Assembly: GCA_017410585.1 (NCBI GenBank)
Contig: JAFQQM010000053.1
Span: 1 to 33,872 of the forward strand
From: Clostridia bacterium
Lineage (GTDB): Bacteria > Bacillota > Clostridia > Oscillospirales > Acutalibacteraceae
Reading direction: 5' to 3'
DNA: 33,872 nucleotides
Of the stretch, positions 17,631-24,885 are shown in pieces. A program made the position numbers and the translations under genes. Each line of letters begins with the position of its first letter. Positions within the stretch are counted from its first letter, which is position 1. The notes under the pieces were generated by a model. It was not told where the DNA came from. It saw nothing but the letters and a program-made list of their open reading frames with translations, and searched no databases.

Positions 17631-19309
17631 TGTTCGTACGCCTCCATCGACTCGATCATATTCTCTACCGAGCCGCCGGGCGGGATCATCGGCAAGACGT
17701 TGGCATCCTTTGAGATACGGCAATCCACCACAACGGGGCCGTCGGTGGCAAGTGCTTCGCTAAGCACCGGCAGGATATCACCGTTTTTGGCGATGACCAG
17801 ACCCTTGGCACCGAACGCTTCCGCCAGTTTGACGTAGTCGGTCTGACGTTCCGGATCGGTGGCGGAGAACCGTTTTTCATAAAATACTTTCTGCCATTGG
17901 CGCACCATACCGAGCACGCGGTTGTTCATCACCAGCACCACCACCGGCAGTTGATGCGAGACCATGGTGGTCAGTTCGTTCAAATTCATATGGAAGCAAC
18001 CGTCACCGGTGACCAGCACCACGCGGCTGTCCGGCTGACCGAACTGGGCGCCGATGGCGGCACCCATACCGTAACCCATCGTGCCGAGACCGCCCGAAGT
18101 GAGCAGATGGCGAGGCAAGTATTGCGGATAGAACTGCGCCGACCACATCTGATGCTGACCGACGTCGGTCGCCAGAATGGTGTTGCGGTCGGTCAGTTCG
18201 CGCAGGGTGCGCAGGATGACCGAGGGATCGACCGGACCTTCCGGATCGGTCGGGATGGCCGGCCATTCCACCTTGTTGGCGGTGCAAGCGGCGATCCATT
18301 CGGGACGCTTGGTCTCTTCCAAACGGGAGGCGACCGTAAACAGCACTTCTTTCAGTTCACCCGCCAAGCGAACGGTGACCTGCACGTTTTTATCGAATTC
18401 AGCGTGGTCGACGTCCATATGGATGATCTTCGCGCCGGCGGCAAAACCTTTCGGGTTGCCGGCTACGCGATCGGAGAAGCGAGCGCCGCAAACGATCAGC
18501 GCGTCGCAGTCGCGGGTGGCGATATTGGCGGCGCGGGTGCCGTGCATACCCACCATACCGAGCCACAGCGGATGGTCAGCGGGGAAACCGCCCAGACCCA
18601 TCAGCGAGGAACAAACGGGGATATCCAGTTTTTCCGCCAGAGCGCGAATTTGTTGATACGCGCCCGCCGCGATGACGCCACCGCCCATATAAATGAGCGG
18701 ACGCTTGGCCTGCTTTAAGATCTCGATTGCCTGCGCCAAGCGCTCCGGTTTAGGCGGATTGATGGGACGCGGCTTGGAAGCCGGCGCCGGAACGTATTCC
18801 GCCACCGCCGCCGAGACGTCCTTCGGGATATCCACCAACACCGGACCGGGGCGTCCGCTCTGCGCGATCTCAAAAGCGAGGCGGATGGTATCCGCCAGAT
18901 CGTTGACGTCCTTGACGAGGAAGTTGTGCTTGGTGATCGGGATGGTCACGCCGGTAATGTCGATCTCCTGAAAGGAGTCGCGGCCAAGCAGATTGACCGC
19001 CACGTTGCCGGTGATGGCGACCATCGGAATGGAATCCATATAAGCGGTGGCAATACCGGTGACCAGATTGGTGGCTCCGGGGCCGGAGGTGGCGATGCAC
19101 ACGCCGACCTTGCCGGTGGCGCGGGAGTAGCCGTCCGCCGCGTGGGAGGCGCCCTGTTCGTGGGCGGTCAACACGTGGTTGATGCGGTGGCTGTTTTTAT
19201 ACAGCGCATCGTAGATATTCAAGACGGTGCCGCCGGGATAGCCGAAGACAGTATCCACCCCCTGCTCCAGCAGGCATTCGATCAAAATTTCCGAACCGTT
19301 GAGTTTCAT
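17627..19309 (-). CDS. ilvB: Acetolactate synthase catalytic subunit
   Basis: This thiamine-diphosphate enzyme makes acetolactate or acetohydroxybutyrate, the first shared step of branched-chain amino-acid synthesis. It is 560 residues. E51 in TAHEQGASHAADGY is the catalytic glutamate, and GYPGGTVL lies before it. The FAD-domain region includes HGTRAANIA, and the TDP motif GDGCFHMNLNEL is near the C-terminus. The ATG at 19309 has AAAGGAGAG upstream. The longer open frame has no ribosome binding site. A regulatory-subunit gene lies on each side, all under one T-box leader. Confidence 0.96.
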   Translation of the reverse strand: MKLNGSEILIECLLEQGVDTVFGYPGGTVLNIYDALYKNSHRINHVLTAHEQGASHAADGYSRATGKVGVCIATSGPGATNLVTGIATAYMDSIPMVAITGNVAVNLLGRDSFQEIDITGVTIPITKHNFLVKDVNDLADTIRLAFEIAQSGRPGPVLVDIPKDVSAAVAEYVPAPASKPRPINPPKPERLAQAIEILKQAKRPLIYMGGGVIAAGAYQQIRALAEKLDIPVCSSLMGLGGFPADHPLWLGMVGMHGTRAANIATRDCDALIVCGARFSDRVAGNPKGFAAGAKIIHMDVDHAEFDKNVQVTVRLAGELKEVLFTVASRLEETKRPEWIAACTANKVEWPAIPTDPEGPVDPSVILRTLRELTDRNTILATDVGQHQMWSAQFYPQYLPRHLLTSGGLGTMGYGMGAAIGAQFGQPDSRVVLVTGDGCFHMNLNELTTMVSHQLPVVVLVMNNRVLGMVRQWQKVFYEKRFSATDPERQTDYVKLAEAFGAKGLVIAKNGDILPVLSEALATDGPVVVDCRISKDANVLPMIPPGGSVENMIESMEAYEQ

Positions 19310-19396
19310 ATAAACTCTCCTTTCCGTGAAAGAGAAAACTATTTTATAATCATACCACACGGGAGACCTTCCCGCAATGGGTTTTTATCATTTTTA

Positions 19397-19912
19397 TTAA
19401 ATGAGTGAATCAAAGATGGTGCTGTCGCCGCGTTGCAATGCCGTAATGCCGGTACAACCCATTTCCAAGATACCGTAAGGGCGGACACGCTGTATGAACG
19501 CCTGCACGTCGGCACTGCGTCCCGACAGTTCAAAAGTGAGCGAATCGTCGCCGATATCCACCACGCGGCAACCGGCCGCTTGCGACAGGATCAACAGGTC
19601 GTGGCGGTTGTTGCCGGCCTTGACCTTGATAAGCAACAGTTCGCTGGCGGCGCAATCGTCGATATGCAAAACGTCCACCTTAACGATATCTTCCAGTTTG
19701 AGCAACTGGCGGCGGATCTGTTCGATGATATCCGGATCACCGGACAGCGTTACCGTAAAACGAGACAGATCCTCGCGGTCGGTCTCGCAGACGACCAGCG
19801 TTTCGATGTTATAACCGCGACGGTAAAACAGGCCGGTCATCCGCAGCAAAACGGACGGGCGGTTGTAGGTCAGTACCGATAAAACGGTACGGTTATCCGA
19901 ATGGTTGCTCAT
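19397..19912 (-). CDS. ilvN: Acetolactate synthase regulatory subunit, first copy (before ilvB)
   Basis: This 171-residue ACT-domain protein is plainly homologous to the copy after ilvB. Shared segments include [27 protein letters not shown] and EMGCTGITALQRGDSTIF. They differ most in the C-terminal half (LILSQAAGCRVVDIGDDS against [18 protein letters not shown]). It is the first gene of the operon, with AAGGAG five bases before the ATG at 19912. It ends 87 bases before the ilvB start. A second regulatory subunit could give the enzyme two feedback states or one could act on another AHAS; this is inference. Confidence 0.93.
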   Translation of the reverse strand: MSNHSDNRTVLSVLTYNRPSVLLRMTGLFYRRGYNIETLVVCETDREDLSRFTVTLSGDPDIIEQIRRQLLKLEDIVKVDVLHIDDCAASELLLIKVKAGNNRHDLLILSQAAGCRVVDIGDDSLTFELSGRSADVQAFIQRVRPYGILEMGCTGITALQRGDSTIFDSLI

Positions 19913-20216
19913 AATGACTCCTTCCCGCCGGCAAGCCGGCAAAACAAAAAATCCTTCGTCCCTTATACAAGAGACGAAGGACGAATGCTCCGCGGTACCA
20001 CTCCTGATTGTCCGATCAAACGGACCTCTCTGCCGACTGCTATCACAGCCGCTCCCCGATAACGGTGGGAATCCGACCGAGCCTACTCCCCCAGCGGGTT
20101 TCAGTCGGCTGCTCAAAGGCGACTTCGATCTGCGGGAATACCGTCTTTCACCAACCGGCGGCTCTCTGAAAACCTCGGACAGATCTACTGCTCCTCATCG
20201 GCGCATTTCTGATATT
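19913..20216 (-). promoter_or_regulatory. T-box leader of the ilv-leu operon, probable Val specifier
   Basis: On the minus strand this roughly 300-base leader has an AGTAGATCTG motif, a GGTGAAAG segment, and a CAGATC arm that pairs with GATCTG. After that arm comes GAA-GTC-G, so GTC (20123-20121) sits where the specifier codon is expected, indicating valine. The canonical T-box GGAGTGGTACCGCGG is at 20004-19990. An ATC two codons earlier lies within the paired arm and is the less likely alternative. Uncharged tRNA should switch on all five genes. A GCCGG-CTTG-CCGGC hairpin (19941-19928) precedes the first ribosome binding site. Confidence 0.92.
19946..19981 (-). terminator. T-box terminator of the ilv-leu leader
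   Basis: On the minus strand TCCTTCGTCTC (19981-19971) pairs with GGGACGAAGGA (19962-19952), followed by a T-tract (19951-19946). It is mutually exclusive with the antiterminator formed by the T-box sequence. Confidence 0.9.
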
Positions 20217-20222
20217 GCGTAC

Positions 20223-20251
20223 ATTATAATAGATAATAGGGCGTTTGTCAA
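20223..20251 (-). promoter_or_regulatory. Consensus promoter of the ilv-leu operon
   Basis: On the minus strand a perfect TTGACA (20251-20246) and a perfect TATAAT (20228-20223) have a 17-base spacer. This is the strongest promoter match in the window. Output is presumably limited by the T-box rather than initiation. Confidence 0.93.
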
Positions 20252-20268
20252 GCGTTTTCCGCCATTTT

Positions 20269-21030
20269 TCAACGGCGAACGGGGATGTTTTTCTCCGCCA
20301 GATACGTCTTTAGTTCACCGATGTCCACCTCATGGAAATGGAACAGCGATGCCGCCAGAGCGGCATCCGCCTCCCCCTCGGTCAGCACCTCGGCGAAATG
20401 CTCCCTATTACCGGCACCGCCCGAGGCGATGACCGGCACGTTGACCAGCGACGAGACGGTACGCACCAGTTCGACGTCGTAGCCGGATTTGGTGCCGTCT
20501 TTGTCCATACTGGTCAGCAACAATTCCCCCGCACCGCGGCGGACCGCCTCCAGCGCCCATTCCACCCCGTCTAAACCGGTATTCAGGCGACCGCCGTGTT
20601 TGTACACGTCCCATCCGCTACCGTCTTCGCGGCGGCGGACGTCGATAGCGACCACAATACATTGGCTGCCGAAATGAGCCGCACCATCCGAAATGAGTTG
20701 CGGATTATCGATCGCGGCGGAGTTGATGGAAATTTTATCAGCGCCCTGCAACAGCACGGCACGCATATCCTCCACCGTGCGGATCCCGCCGCCCACCGTA
20801 AACGGGATGGACAGCGTAGCCGCCACACGGGCGGCGAGGTCGACGACCGTGGCACGTCCCTCATGGGAGGCGGTAATGTCCAGAAAGACCACTTCGTCCG
20901 CACCGGCATCGGTGTAGGCGGAAGCGACCTCCACGGGGTCACCCGCATCGCGCAGTGCTAAAAAATTGATGCCTTTGACCACGCGTCCGTCTTTGATATC
21001 CAGACACGGAATAATCCGTTTTGCCAGCAT
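20269..21030 (-). CDS. hisF: Imidazole glycerol phosphate synthase, cyclase subunit
   Basis: HisF uses ammonia from HisH to convert PRFAR to imidazole glycerol phosphate and AICAR in histidine synthesis. It is 253 residues and a complete (beta/alpha)8 barrel. The catalytic aspartates fall at D11 ([12 protein letters not shown]) and D130 (VVAIDVRR), the usual positions. The phosphate-binding segments FTVGGGIR and VIASGGAGN are present. Its ATG overlaps the hisH stop by one base. It ends 18 bases before the ilv promoter with no clear terminator. No other his genes lie in the window. Confidence 0.97.
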   Translation of the reverse strand: MLAKRIIPCLDIKDGRVVKGINFLALRDAGDPVEVASAYTDAGADEVVFLDITASHEGRATVVDLAARVAATLSIPFTVGGGIRTVEDMRAVLLQGADKISINSAAIDNPQLISDGAAHFGSQCIVVAIDVRRREDGSGWDVYKHGGRLNTGLDGVEWALEAVRRGAGELLLTSMDKDGTKSGYDVELVRTVSSLVNVPVIASGGAGNREHFAEVLTEGEADAALAASLFHFHEVDIGELKTYLAEKNIPVRR

Positions 21031-21662
21031 CAGCGGTCCCCTCCTTCCACCAGTTTGGCGAAGTTTTGCAACAGGCGTTTCCCTGCCGTCCCCGACTTTT
21101 CGGGATGGAACTGCATACCCATAATATGACCGCGCTGAACAGCGGCGGCAAACTCCACGCCGTAGGTAGCCGTGGCGGCTATATCGGCAGGATCATCGGG
21201 AAAGCAGGCGTAAGAATGCACGAAGTACAGATACGGTTCCTCCGGCAGGCCGGCAAACAGCGGCGAATCGGGACGGGGAGAAACGGTGTTCCACCCCATA
21301 TGCGGCACCTTTTGGCGGCCGGTCGGCGTCACGGACGGCAACAGGCGGACTTGTCCGCCGATGAGACCGAGACCTTGCACGCCGGTCCCTTCCTCGCTGC
21401 TGTCAAACAGCGCCTGCATTCCCAAACAAATGCCGAGAAGCGGCTTGCCGTTTTCTACCTGACGGAGCAGTTCGGGCAACAGGTCACCGGCGCGTAACGC
21501 CGCCATTGCTTCGGCAAACGCACCCACGCCGGGCAACACCAGACCGCTTGCCTCACGCAGTTGCGCAGGCTCGGTGGCAATGACGGTGGGGACGCCGACA
21601 CGGGCAAAGCCCTGCTCTACACTACGCAGGTTGCCGGCACCGTAATCCAAAATGGCGATCAT
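21030..21662 (-). CDS. hisH: Imidazole glycerol phosphate synthase, glutamine amidotransferase subunit
   Basis: HisH releases ammonia from glutamine for HisF. It is 210 residues. The class I amidotransferase triad is intact: C79 in LLGICLGMQ, and H186 and E188 in [26 protein letters not shown] at the start is typical. The ATG at 21662 has GAGGAG about ten bases upstream. The gene overlaps hisF by one base, so the two partners are co-translated. A promoter lies just upstream, divergent from nrdR. Confidence 0.97.
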   Translation of the reverse strand: MIAILDYGAGNLRSVEQGFARVGVPTVIATEPAQLREASGLVLPGVGAFAEAMAALRAGDLLPELLRQVENGKPLLGICLGMQALFDSSEEGTGVQGLGLIGGQVRLLPSVTPTGRQKVPHMGWNTVSPRPDSPLFAGLPEEPYLYFVHSYACFPDDPADIAATATYGVEFAAAVQRGHIMGMQFHPEKSGTAGKRLLQNFAKLVEGGDR

Positions 21663-21706
21663 ATCCCAAATACTCCTCTCAAGCGAACTTGTCGAAATCT
21701 TTTAGC

Positions 21707-21736
21707 ATTATACAACCTTGAGACGGCTATCGTCAA
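21707..21736 (-). promoter_or_regulatory. Promoter of hisH-hisF
   Basis: On the minus strand TTGACG (21736-21731) and TATAAT (21712-21707) have an 18-base spacer. It is divergent from the nrdR promoter, with the -35 boxes about 20 bases apart. Confidence 0.85.
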
Positions 21737-21755
21737 GTCTAAACCCAGTTTTTTA

Positions 21756-21783
21756 TTGACTTTTCGCCATAATCGTGTAAAAT
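21756..21783 (+). promoter_or_regulatory. Promoter of nrdR
   Basis: TTGACT (21756-21761) and TAAAAT (21778-21783) have a 16-base spacer, 31 bases before the nrdR ATG. Confidence 0.75.
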
Positions 21784-21814
21784 AAAGGTAGTTGGCATAA
21801 AGGAGGTATTCCCG

Positions 21815-22270
21815 ATGAAATGTCCGTTTTGCGGTTACACCGAAAGCAAAGTGGTGGATTCCCGTCCCACCGACGAGGATGCCCGCATCCGTCGCCGCCG
21901 TGAATGTTTGAGTTGCGCGCGCCGTTTTACGACCTATGAGGTCATCGAAACGGTGCCGATCGTGGTGGTCAAGCAGGACGGTTCCCGCGAGGAATTCGAC
22001 CACGACAAACTGCTTCGCGGTATGCTCCGTGCCTGCGAGAAGCGGCCGGTGTCCATCCAGACGTTGGAAGAAGCGGTCCGCGATATCGAAGCGCAGATCC
22101 AAAATTCTCTTGACCGCGAGGTGGCGGCCTCGCAGATCGGCGAGTACGCGATGGATGCGCTCAAGAAGATCGACGAGGTAGCCTACGTTCGGTTTGCCTC
22201 GGTCTATCGCCATTTCAAGGATATCAGCAGTTTTCAGGAAGCCATTGCACAATTATTGAAAGATAACTGA
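21815..22270 (+). CDS. nrdR: Transcriptional repressor NrdR
   Basis: NrdR represses ribonucleotide reductase genes in response to ATP/dATP. It is 151 residues, the family length. The zinc ribbon has C3, C6, C31 and C34 ([16 protein letters not shown] and [13 protein letters not shown]). An ATP-cone follows, beginning [17 protein letters not shown] strong AAAGGAGG site precedes the ATG. No nrd genes lie in the window. A terminator-shaped hairpin follows the stop and runs into the next gene's ribosome binding site. Confidence 0.97.
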   Translation: MKCPFCGYTESKVVDSRPTDEDARIRRRRECLSCARRFTTYEVIETVPIVVVKQDGSREEFDHDKLLRGMLRACEKRPVSIQTLEEAVRDIEAQIQNSLDREVAASQIGEYAMDALKKIDEVAYVRFASVYRHFKDISSFQEAIAQLLKDN

Positions 22271-22279
22271 ATAAAACCG

Positions 22280-22336
22280 ATTCCTCCCGCTCATAATAGG
22301 GTTGCAGACCAAATTATGACAGGAGGAATTTTTTTT
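22280..22336 (+). terminator. Terminator-shaped hairpin that contains the ribosome binding site of the DUF378 gene
   Basis: ATTCCTCC (22280-22287) pairs with GGAGGAAT (22322-22329), and TCATAAT (22291-22297) pairs with ATTATGA (22313-22319), with a 15-base loop. Eight T residues follow (22329-22336). It has the form of an intrinsic terminator for nrdR, yet its 3' arm is the Shine-Dalgarno sequence of the TTG start at 22335. It could terminate, attenuate or mask translation. Confidence 0.75.
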
Positions 22337-22544
22337 GAAGATCATTGATAAGATCGCACTGGCGCTGGTCATTATCGGCGCACTCAACTGGGGCTTGGTC
22401 GGGTTGTTCCAATTCGATCTGGTCGCGTGGATCTTCGGCGGTGCGGATATGCTCATCTCCCGCATCATCTACACGGTCATTGCCATCTGCGGACTGTGGT
22501 GCTGCTCGTTGCTGTTCCGCCGCTGTGTATGTGACGGAGAATAA
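22335..22544 (+). CDS. DUF378-family small membrane protein, TTG start
   Basis: This 69-residue protein has two hydrophobic helices (about residues 5-30 and 42-62). The family's GALNWGLVGLFQFDLVAWIFG motif region is present in the first half. Its function is unknown; relatives include B. subtilis YuzA. The start is TTG at 22335, eight bases after GGAGG. No ATG is available. Its ribosome binding site lies inside the 3' arm of a stable hairpin, so its expression may be conditional. A clear terminator follows. Confidence 0.85.
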   Translation: MKIIDKIALALVIIGALNWGLVGLFQFDLVAWIFGGADMLISRIIYTVIAICGLWCCSLLFRRCVCDGE

Positions 22545-22548
22545 ACCG

Positions 22549-22584
22549 AAAGAACGCATCGACACCGGTCGATGCGTTCTTTTC
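22549..22584 (+). terminator. Terminator between the DUF378 gene and mntP
   Basis: A perfect 14-bp stem (22549-22562 with 22569-22582) has a six-base loop and a short T-rich tail. It lies between convergent genes, so it may also serve mntP. Confidence 0.87.
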
Positions 22585-23136
22585 TTATGACACCAAAGCA
22601 CGGATCGCCAACAACAGCAACAGCAGACCGCCGGCAAACAGCGCGGAACGGCCGAAACGGGTACCGGCGCGGTGACCGACCGTCACACCGAACAAGCACA
22701 TCACAAAGGTGACAGCCGCCGTCACAACGCAACCGAGCAGACCGCCAAGCGGCAGTGCCAGCACGCCGGTCGGCGGAGAAAGCGCCATCGTCACACCGAC
22801 GGTGGTGGCATCCAGACCGGTAGCAAAAGCGGTCAACAGCAGGTGGGCGGTGGGTCTCTCTCCCATCCGATAGTGAAAAGCCTCTATCAGGCGACCGATG
22901 CCCAATACCGACAGCAGTACCGCGATGACCGGTCCGCTGATGCGGGCAAGCGACAGCGCAACACTGCCGACCGTCAGCCAGCCGACCAGCGGCATCACCG
23001 CGTGTGAAGCCGCAAAGCACACGGAAACGCGCAACGCACGGTTGCCGTAGGCGGCAGTCAGTCCCACCGCGATAGCCGCGGTCATCGCGTCCATCCCCAC
23101 CCCCATCGCCAACAACAGCAATTCTCCCCAAGTCAT
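22585..23136 (-). CDS. mntP: Manganese efflux pump MntP family
   Basis: This 183-residue protein has six predicted membrane helices. The duplicated family motif appears as GVGMDAMTAAIAVG (D16) and ATGLDATTVGVT (D109), the acidic residues thought to coordinate Mn2+ in MntP. The family exports manganese; some members (YtaF-like) have other or unknown roles, so the substrate is inferred. The ATG at 23136 has AAAGGGGG upstream. The gap to the divergent ispF promoter is too short to hold a yybP-ykoY manganese riboswitch, and none is visible. Confidence 0.87.
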   Translation of the reverse strand: MTWGELLLLAMGVGMDAMTAAIAVGLTAAYGNRALRVSVCFAASHAVMPLVGWLTVGSVALSLARISGPVIAVLLSVLGIGRLIEAFHYRMGERPTAHLLLTAFATGLDATTVGVTMALSPPTGVLALPLGGLLGCVVTAAVTFVMCLFGVTVGHRAGTRFGRSALFAGGLLLLLLAIRALVS

Positions 23137-23149
23137 ACCGTTTCCCCCT

Positions 23150-23178
23150 TTGACAAATGCGTAGTCGTAGTGTATACT
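23150..23178 (+). promoter_or_regulatory. Promoter of ispF
   Basis: A perfect TTGACA (23150-23155) and TATACT (23173-23178) have a 17-base spacer, 38 bases before the ispF ATG. Confidence 0.9.
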
Positions 23179-23216
23179 ATGAAACGGAAACGCTATCGGT
23201 GAAAGGAAGAATCAAT

Positions 23217-23687
23217 ATGCGGATCGGTCACGGTTATGACGTCCATCGGTTGGTGGAAAACAGAAAATTGATCCTCGGCGGTGTGGAGATCCCCTATGAA
23301 AAAGGGCTTTTGGGACATTCGGACGCCGACGTATTGGCACACGCGATAGCCGATGCGTTACTGGGGGCGGCGGCTTTGGGCGATATCGGCACGTTGTTCC
23401 CCGATAATGATCCCGCTTATGCGGGGGCGGACAGTCTGGTCCTGCTGGCCAAGGTGGTCAAGCGCATCCATCAGGACGGTTTTAGCATCGGTAACATTGA
23501 TGCAACCGTACTGGCGCAGGCGCCGAAACTCCGCCCCTATATTGACGATATGCGCAGAAAACTGGCCGCCGCCTGCAGTCTTCCGGTGGAATGTGTCAGC
23601 GTCAAAGCGACCACCGAGGAAGGACTCGGCTTTACCGGCAGCGGGGAAGGAATCGCCGCCCACGCCGTTTGCCTTTTGATTGGATAA
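23217..23687 (+). CDS. ispF: 2-C-methyl-D-erythritol 2,4-cyclodiphosphate synthase
   Basis: IspF forms the cyclodiphosphate intermediate of the non-mevalonate isoprenoid pathway. It is 156 residues. The divalent metal ligands D8, H10 and H42 are in GHGYDVHRL and [29 protein letters not shown] and the closing [22 protein letters not shown] are diagnostic. The ATG at 23217 has GAAAGGAAG upstream. The longer frame to 23157 overlaps the promoter and is not used. Confidence 0.97.
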   Translation: MRIGHGYDVHRLVENRKLILGGVEIPYEKGLLGHSDADVLAHAIADALLGAAALGDIGTLFPDNDPAYAGADSLVLLAKVVKRIHQDGFSIGNIDATVLAQAPKLRPYIDDMRRKLAAACSLPVECVSVKATTEEGLGFTGSGEGIAAHAVCLLIG

Positions 23688-23693
23688 TGGAAT

Positions 23694-23745
23694 AAAACAC
23701 GCCTTCGTTGCATAGGAATATTCCGGCAAAGGAGGCGTTTTTATT
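23694..23745 (+). terminator. Terminator-shaped hairpin that contains the yabP ribosome binding site
   Basis: ACGCCT (23699-23704) pairs with AGGCGT (23733-23738), and TTGC pairs with GCAA further in. The tip is the palindrome GGAATATTCC. TTTTTATT follows the stem. The 3' arm includes AAAGGAGG, the ribosome binding site of yabP ten bases downstream. It is weaker than the similar element before the DUF378 gene. Confidence 0.6.
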
Positions 23746-24024
23746 ATGCGAGAAAACCCGTTTCCCGCCCGTCCGCACACCCTCACGTCAGCCGACCGCA
23801 AGACGCTGGCGCTGACCGGCATCACCGACGTGGACAGTTTTGATGACCGTGAGATCGTGGCGTATACCGATCTCGGCGGACTCACCGTCTGCGGCGAAGG
23901 ACTGCATGTCTCCCGTCTGTCGCTCGGAAGCGGCGAACTGGAGTTGGAAGGTCACATTCGGTCACTGACCTACAGCGATGCCGGCACACGCCGCAAGGGG
24001 CTGCTCGGCAAACTGCTTCGCTGA
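23746..24024 (+). CDS. yabP: Sporulation protein YabP
   Basis: YabP belongs to the YabP/YqfC family and is needed for normal spore cortex formation in B. subtilis. It is 92 residues. The family pattern is clear: LTSADRKTLALTGITDVDSF, then a repetitive beta region reading TDLGGLTVCGEGLHVSRLSL, then GELELEGHIRSLTY. The ATG at 23746 follows AAAGGAGG. Its stop overlaps the yabQ ATG by one base (TGATG). Gene order yabP-yabQ-divIC-yabR is conserved in spore-forming Bacillota, which supports all four assignments. Confidence 0.95.
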   Translation: MRENPFPARPHTLTSADRKTLALTGITDVDSFDDREIVAYTDLGGLTVCGEGLHVSRLSLGSGELELEGHIRSLTYSDAGTRRKGLLGKLLR

Positions 24025-24656
24025 TGTTTACCGACAGCATCGCACAGCAACTCTACAGCGCATTTTTGTTTGGCGGATGGGGATTGCTGTGGGGAATATA
24101 TGCCGATCTGTTTGCGGTCTGGCGGCAGTTGTTCCACAGCCGGAAATGGGTGATCTTTCTGCAGGATATCTGGTTGATGGTCTCCGGCGCGGTGGTGTTT
24201 TTCCTGCTGTCACTGCCGCTTTCCGGCGGGCGGATGCGGTGGTATCTGTTTGTCGGAACGGCGGTCGGGTGGCTGGCGTGGAGACAAACGGGCGGCCGGT
24301 ATTTTGTGCCGCTTGTTTGCCGGTTTTGGCGATGGATCGCACGGTGTTGGCAACCAATACACCGATTTGGACAGAAAGTGTACAGCAAAGCAACCATTCC
24401 CTTCAAAAAATTGGGGATTTTTTTGAAAAAGTTCTTGCATTCCATTCATGCATCGTTGTATAATAAATTAGATTATTGTGCGCGATATGCCCAAAAAGGC
24501 AAACGACACAGAAAGGAGGGCGATGAGCATGGCCGCCAGCAGTTACCGGCAGCAACCGAAGAAGAAAAAAAGCATATTCCTGCGCATCGCCCTGATCGTG
24601 TTCGCGCTGTACGCGGTCGTCGTACTGGTGCAGTTGGGAATGGAGATCCGCGCTAA
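24024..24656 (+). CDS. yabQ: Spore cortex biosynthesis protein YabQ, with an unusual C-terminal overlap
   Basis: YabQ is a membrane protein required for spore cortex formation. Its first 150 residues fit the family: LYSAFLFGGWGLLWGIYADLF, a Trp-rich second segment (KWVIFLQDIWLMVSGAVVFF), two further helices, and a basic tail (KKLGIFLKKF). The open frame then runs to 210 residues, 128 bases into divIC in another frame. The last 45 residues are Arg/His/Gly-rich and look like an off-frame reading of divIC. Either a stop codon was lost recently or there is an indel near 24480-24520. The function call is firm, the C-terminus is not. Confidence 0.82.
   Translation: MFTDSIAQQLYSAFLFGGWGLLWGIYADLFAVWRQLFHSRKWVIFLQDIWLMVSGAVVFFLLSLPLSGGRMRWYLFVGTAVGWLAWRQTGGRYFVPLVCRFWRWIARCWQPIHRFGQKVYSKATIPFKKLGIFLKKFLHSIHASLYNKLDYCARYAQKGKRHRKEGDEHGRQQLPAATEEEKKHIPAHRPDRVRAVRGRRTGAVGNGDPR
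24435..24464 (+). promoter_or_regulatory. Internal promoter for divIC-yabR
   Basis: TTGCAT (24435-24440) and a perfect TATAAT (24459-24464) have an 18-base spacer inside the yabQ frame. A vegetative promoter here would let divIC and yabR be made outside sporulation. Confidence 0.7.
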
Positions 24657-24819
24657 GGAACAGACACTCGCGGATATCCAGTTCCAGAAAGACCAGATCG
24701 GTGCCGATAACCAAGGTATGCAGGAAGACTTGGACGATCCCGACGGCTTGCTGGGAGATGCCGCACACGACAGCGGTTACATCAACAGCGGCGACGGCGT
24801 CTACAAGGAAAGCAACTAA
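24529..24819 (+). CDS. divIC: Septum formation initiator, DivIC/FtsL family
   Basis: This 96-residue bitopic membrane protein has a basic cytoplasmic N-terminus (QQPKKKKS), one helix (IFLRIALIVFALYAVVVLVQLG), and an external coiled-coil (IRAKEQTLADIQFQKDQIGADN). That is the DivIC/FtsB layout; these proteins link FtsL and FtsQ/DivIB at the division septum. Position between yabQ and yabR is the conserved divIC place. The ATG at 24529 is nine bases from AGGAGG. The ATG at 24523, three bases away, is the alternative. A small GTAA-loop hairpin (24824-24839) follows the stop. Confidence 0.88.
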   Translation: MAASSYRQQPKKKKSIFLRIALIVFALYAVVVLVQLGMEIRAKEQTLADIQFQKDQIGADNQGMQEDLDDPDGLLGDAAHDSGYINSGDGVYKESN

Positions 24820-24885
24820 ATCATCGCGTAAGCGATGTTTTGGCAAATACGGTTCACACAGGCATCAGGAGGAAAACAGTAAACT

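Noticed and set aside
23137-23216. A yybP-ykoY manganese riboswitch upstream of mntP
   Set aside because: The gap is under 80 bases, is occupied by the ispF promoter, and lacks the conserved riboswitch helices.
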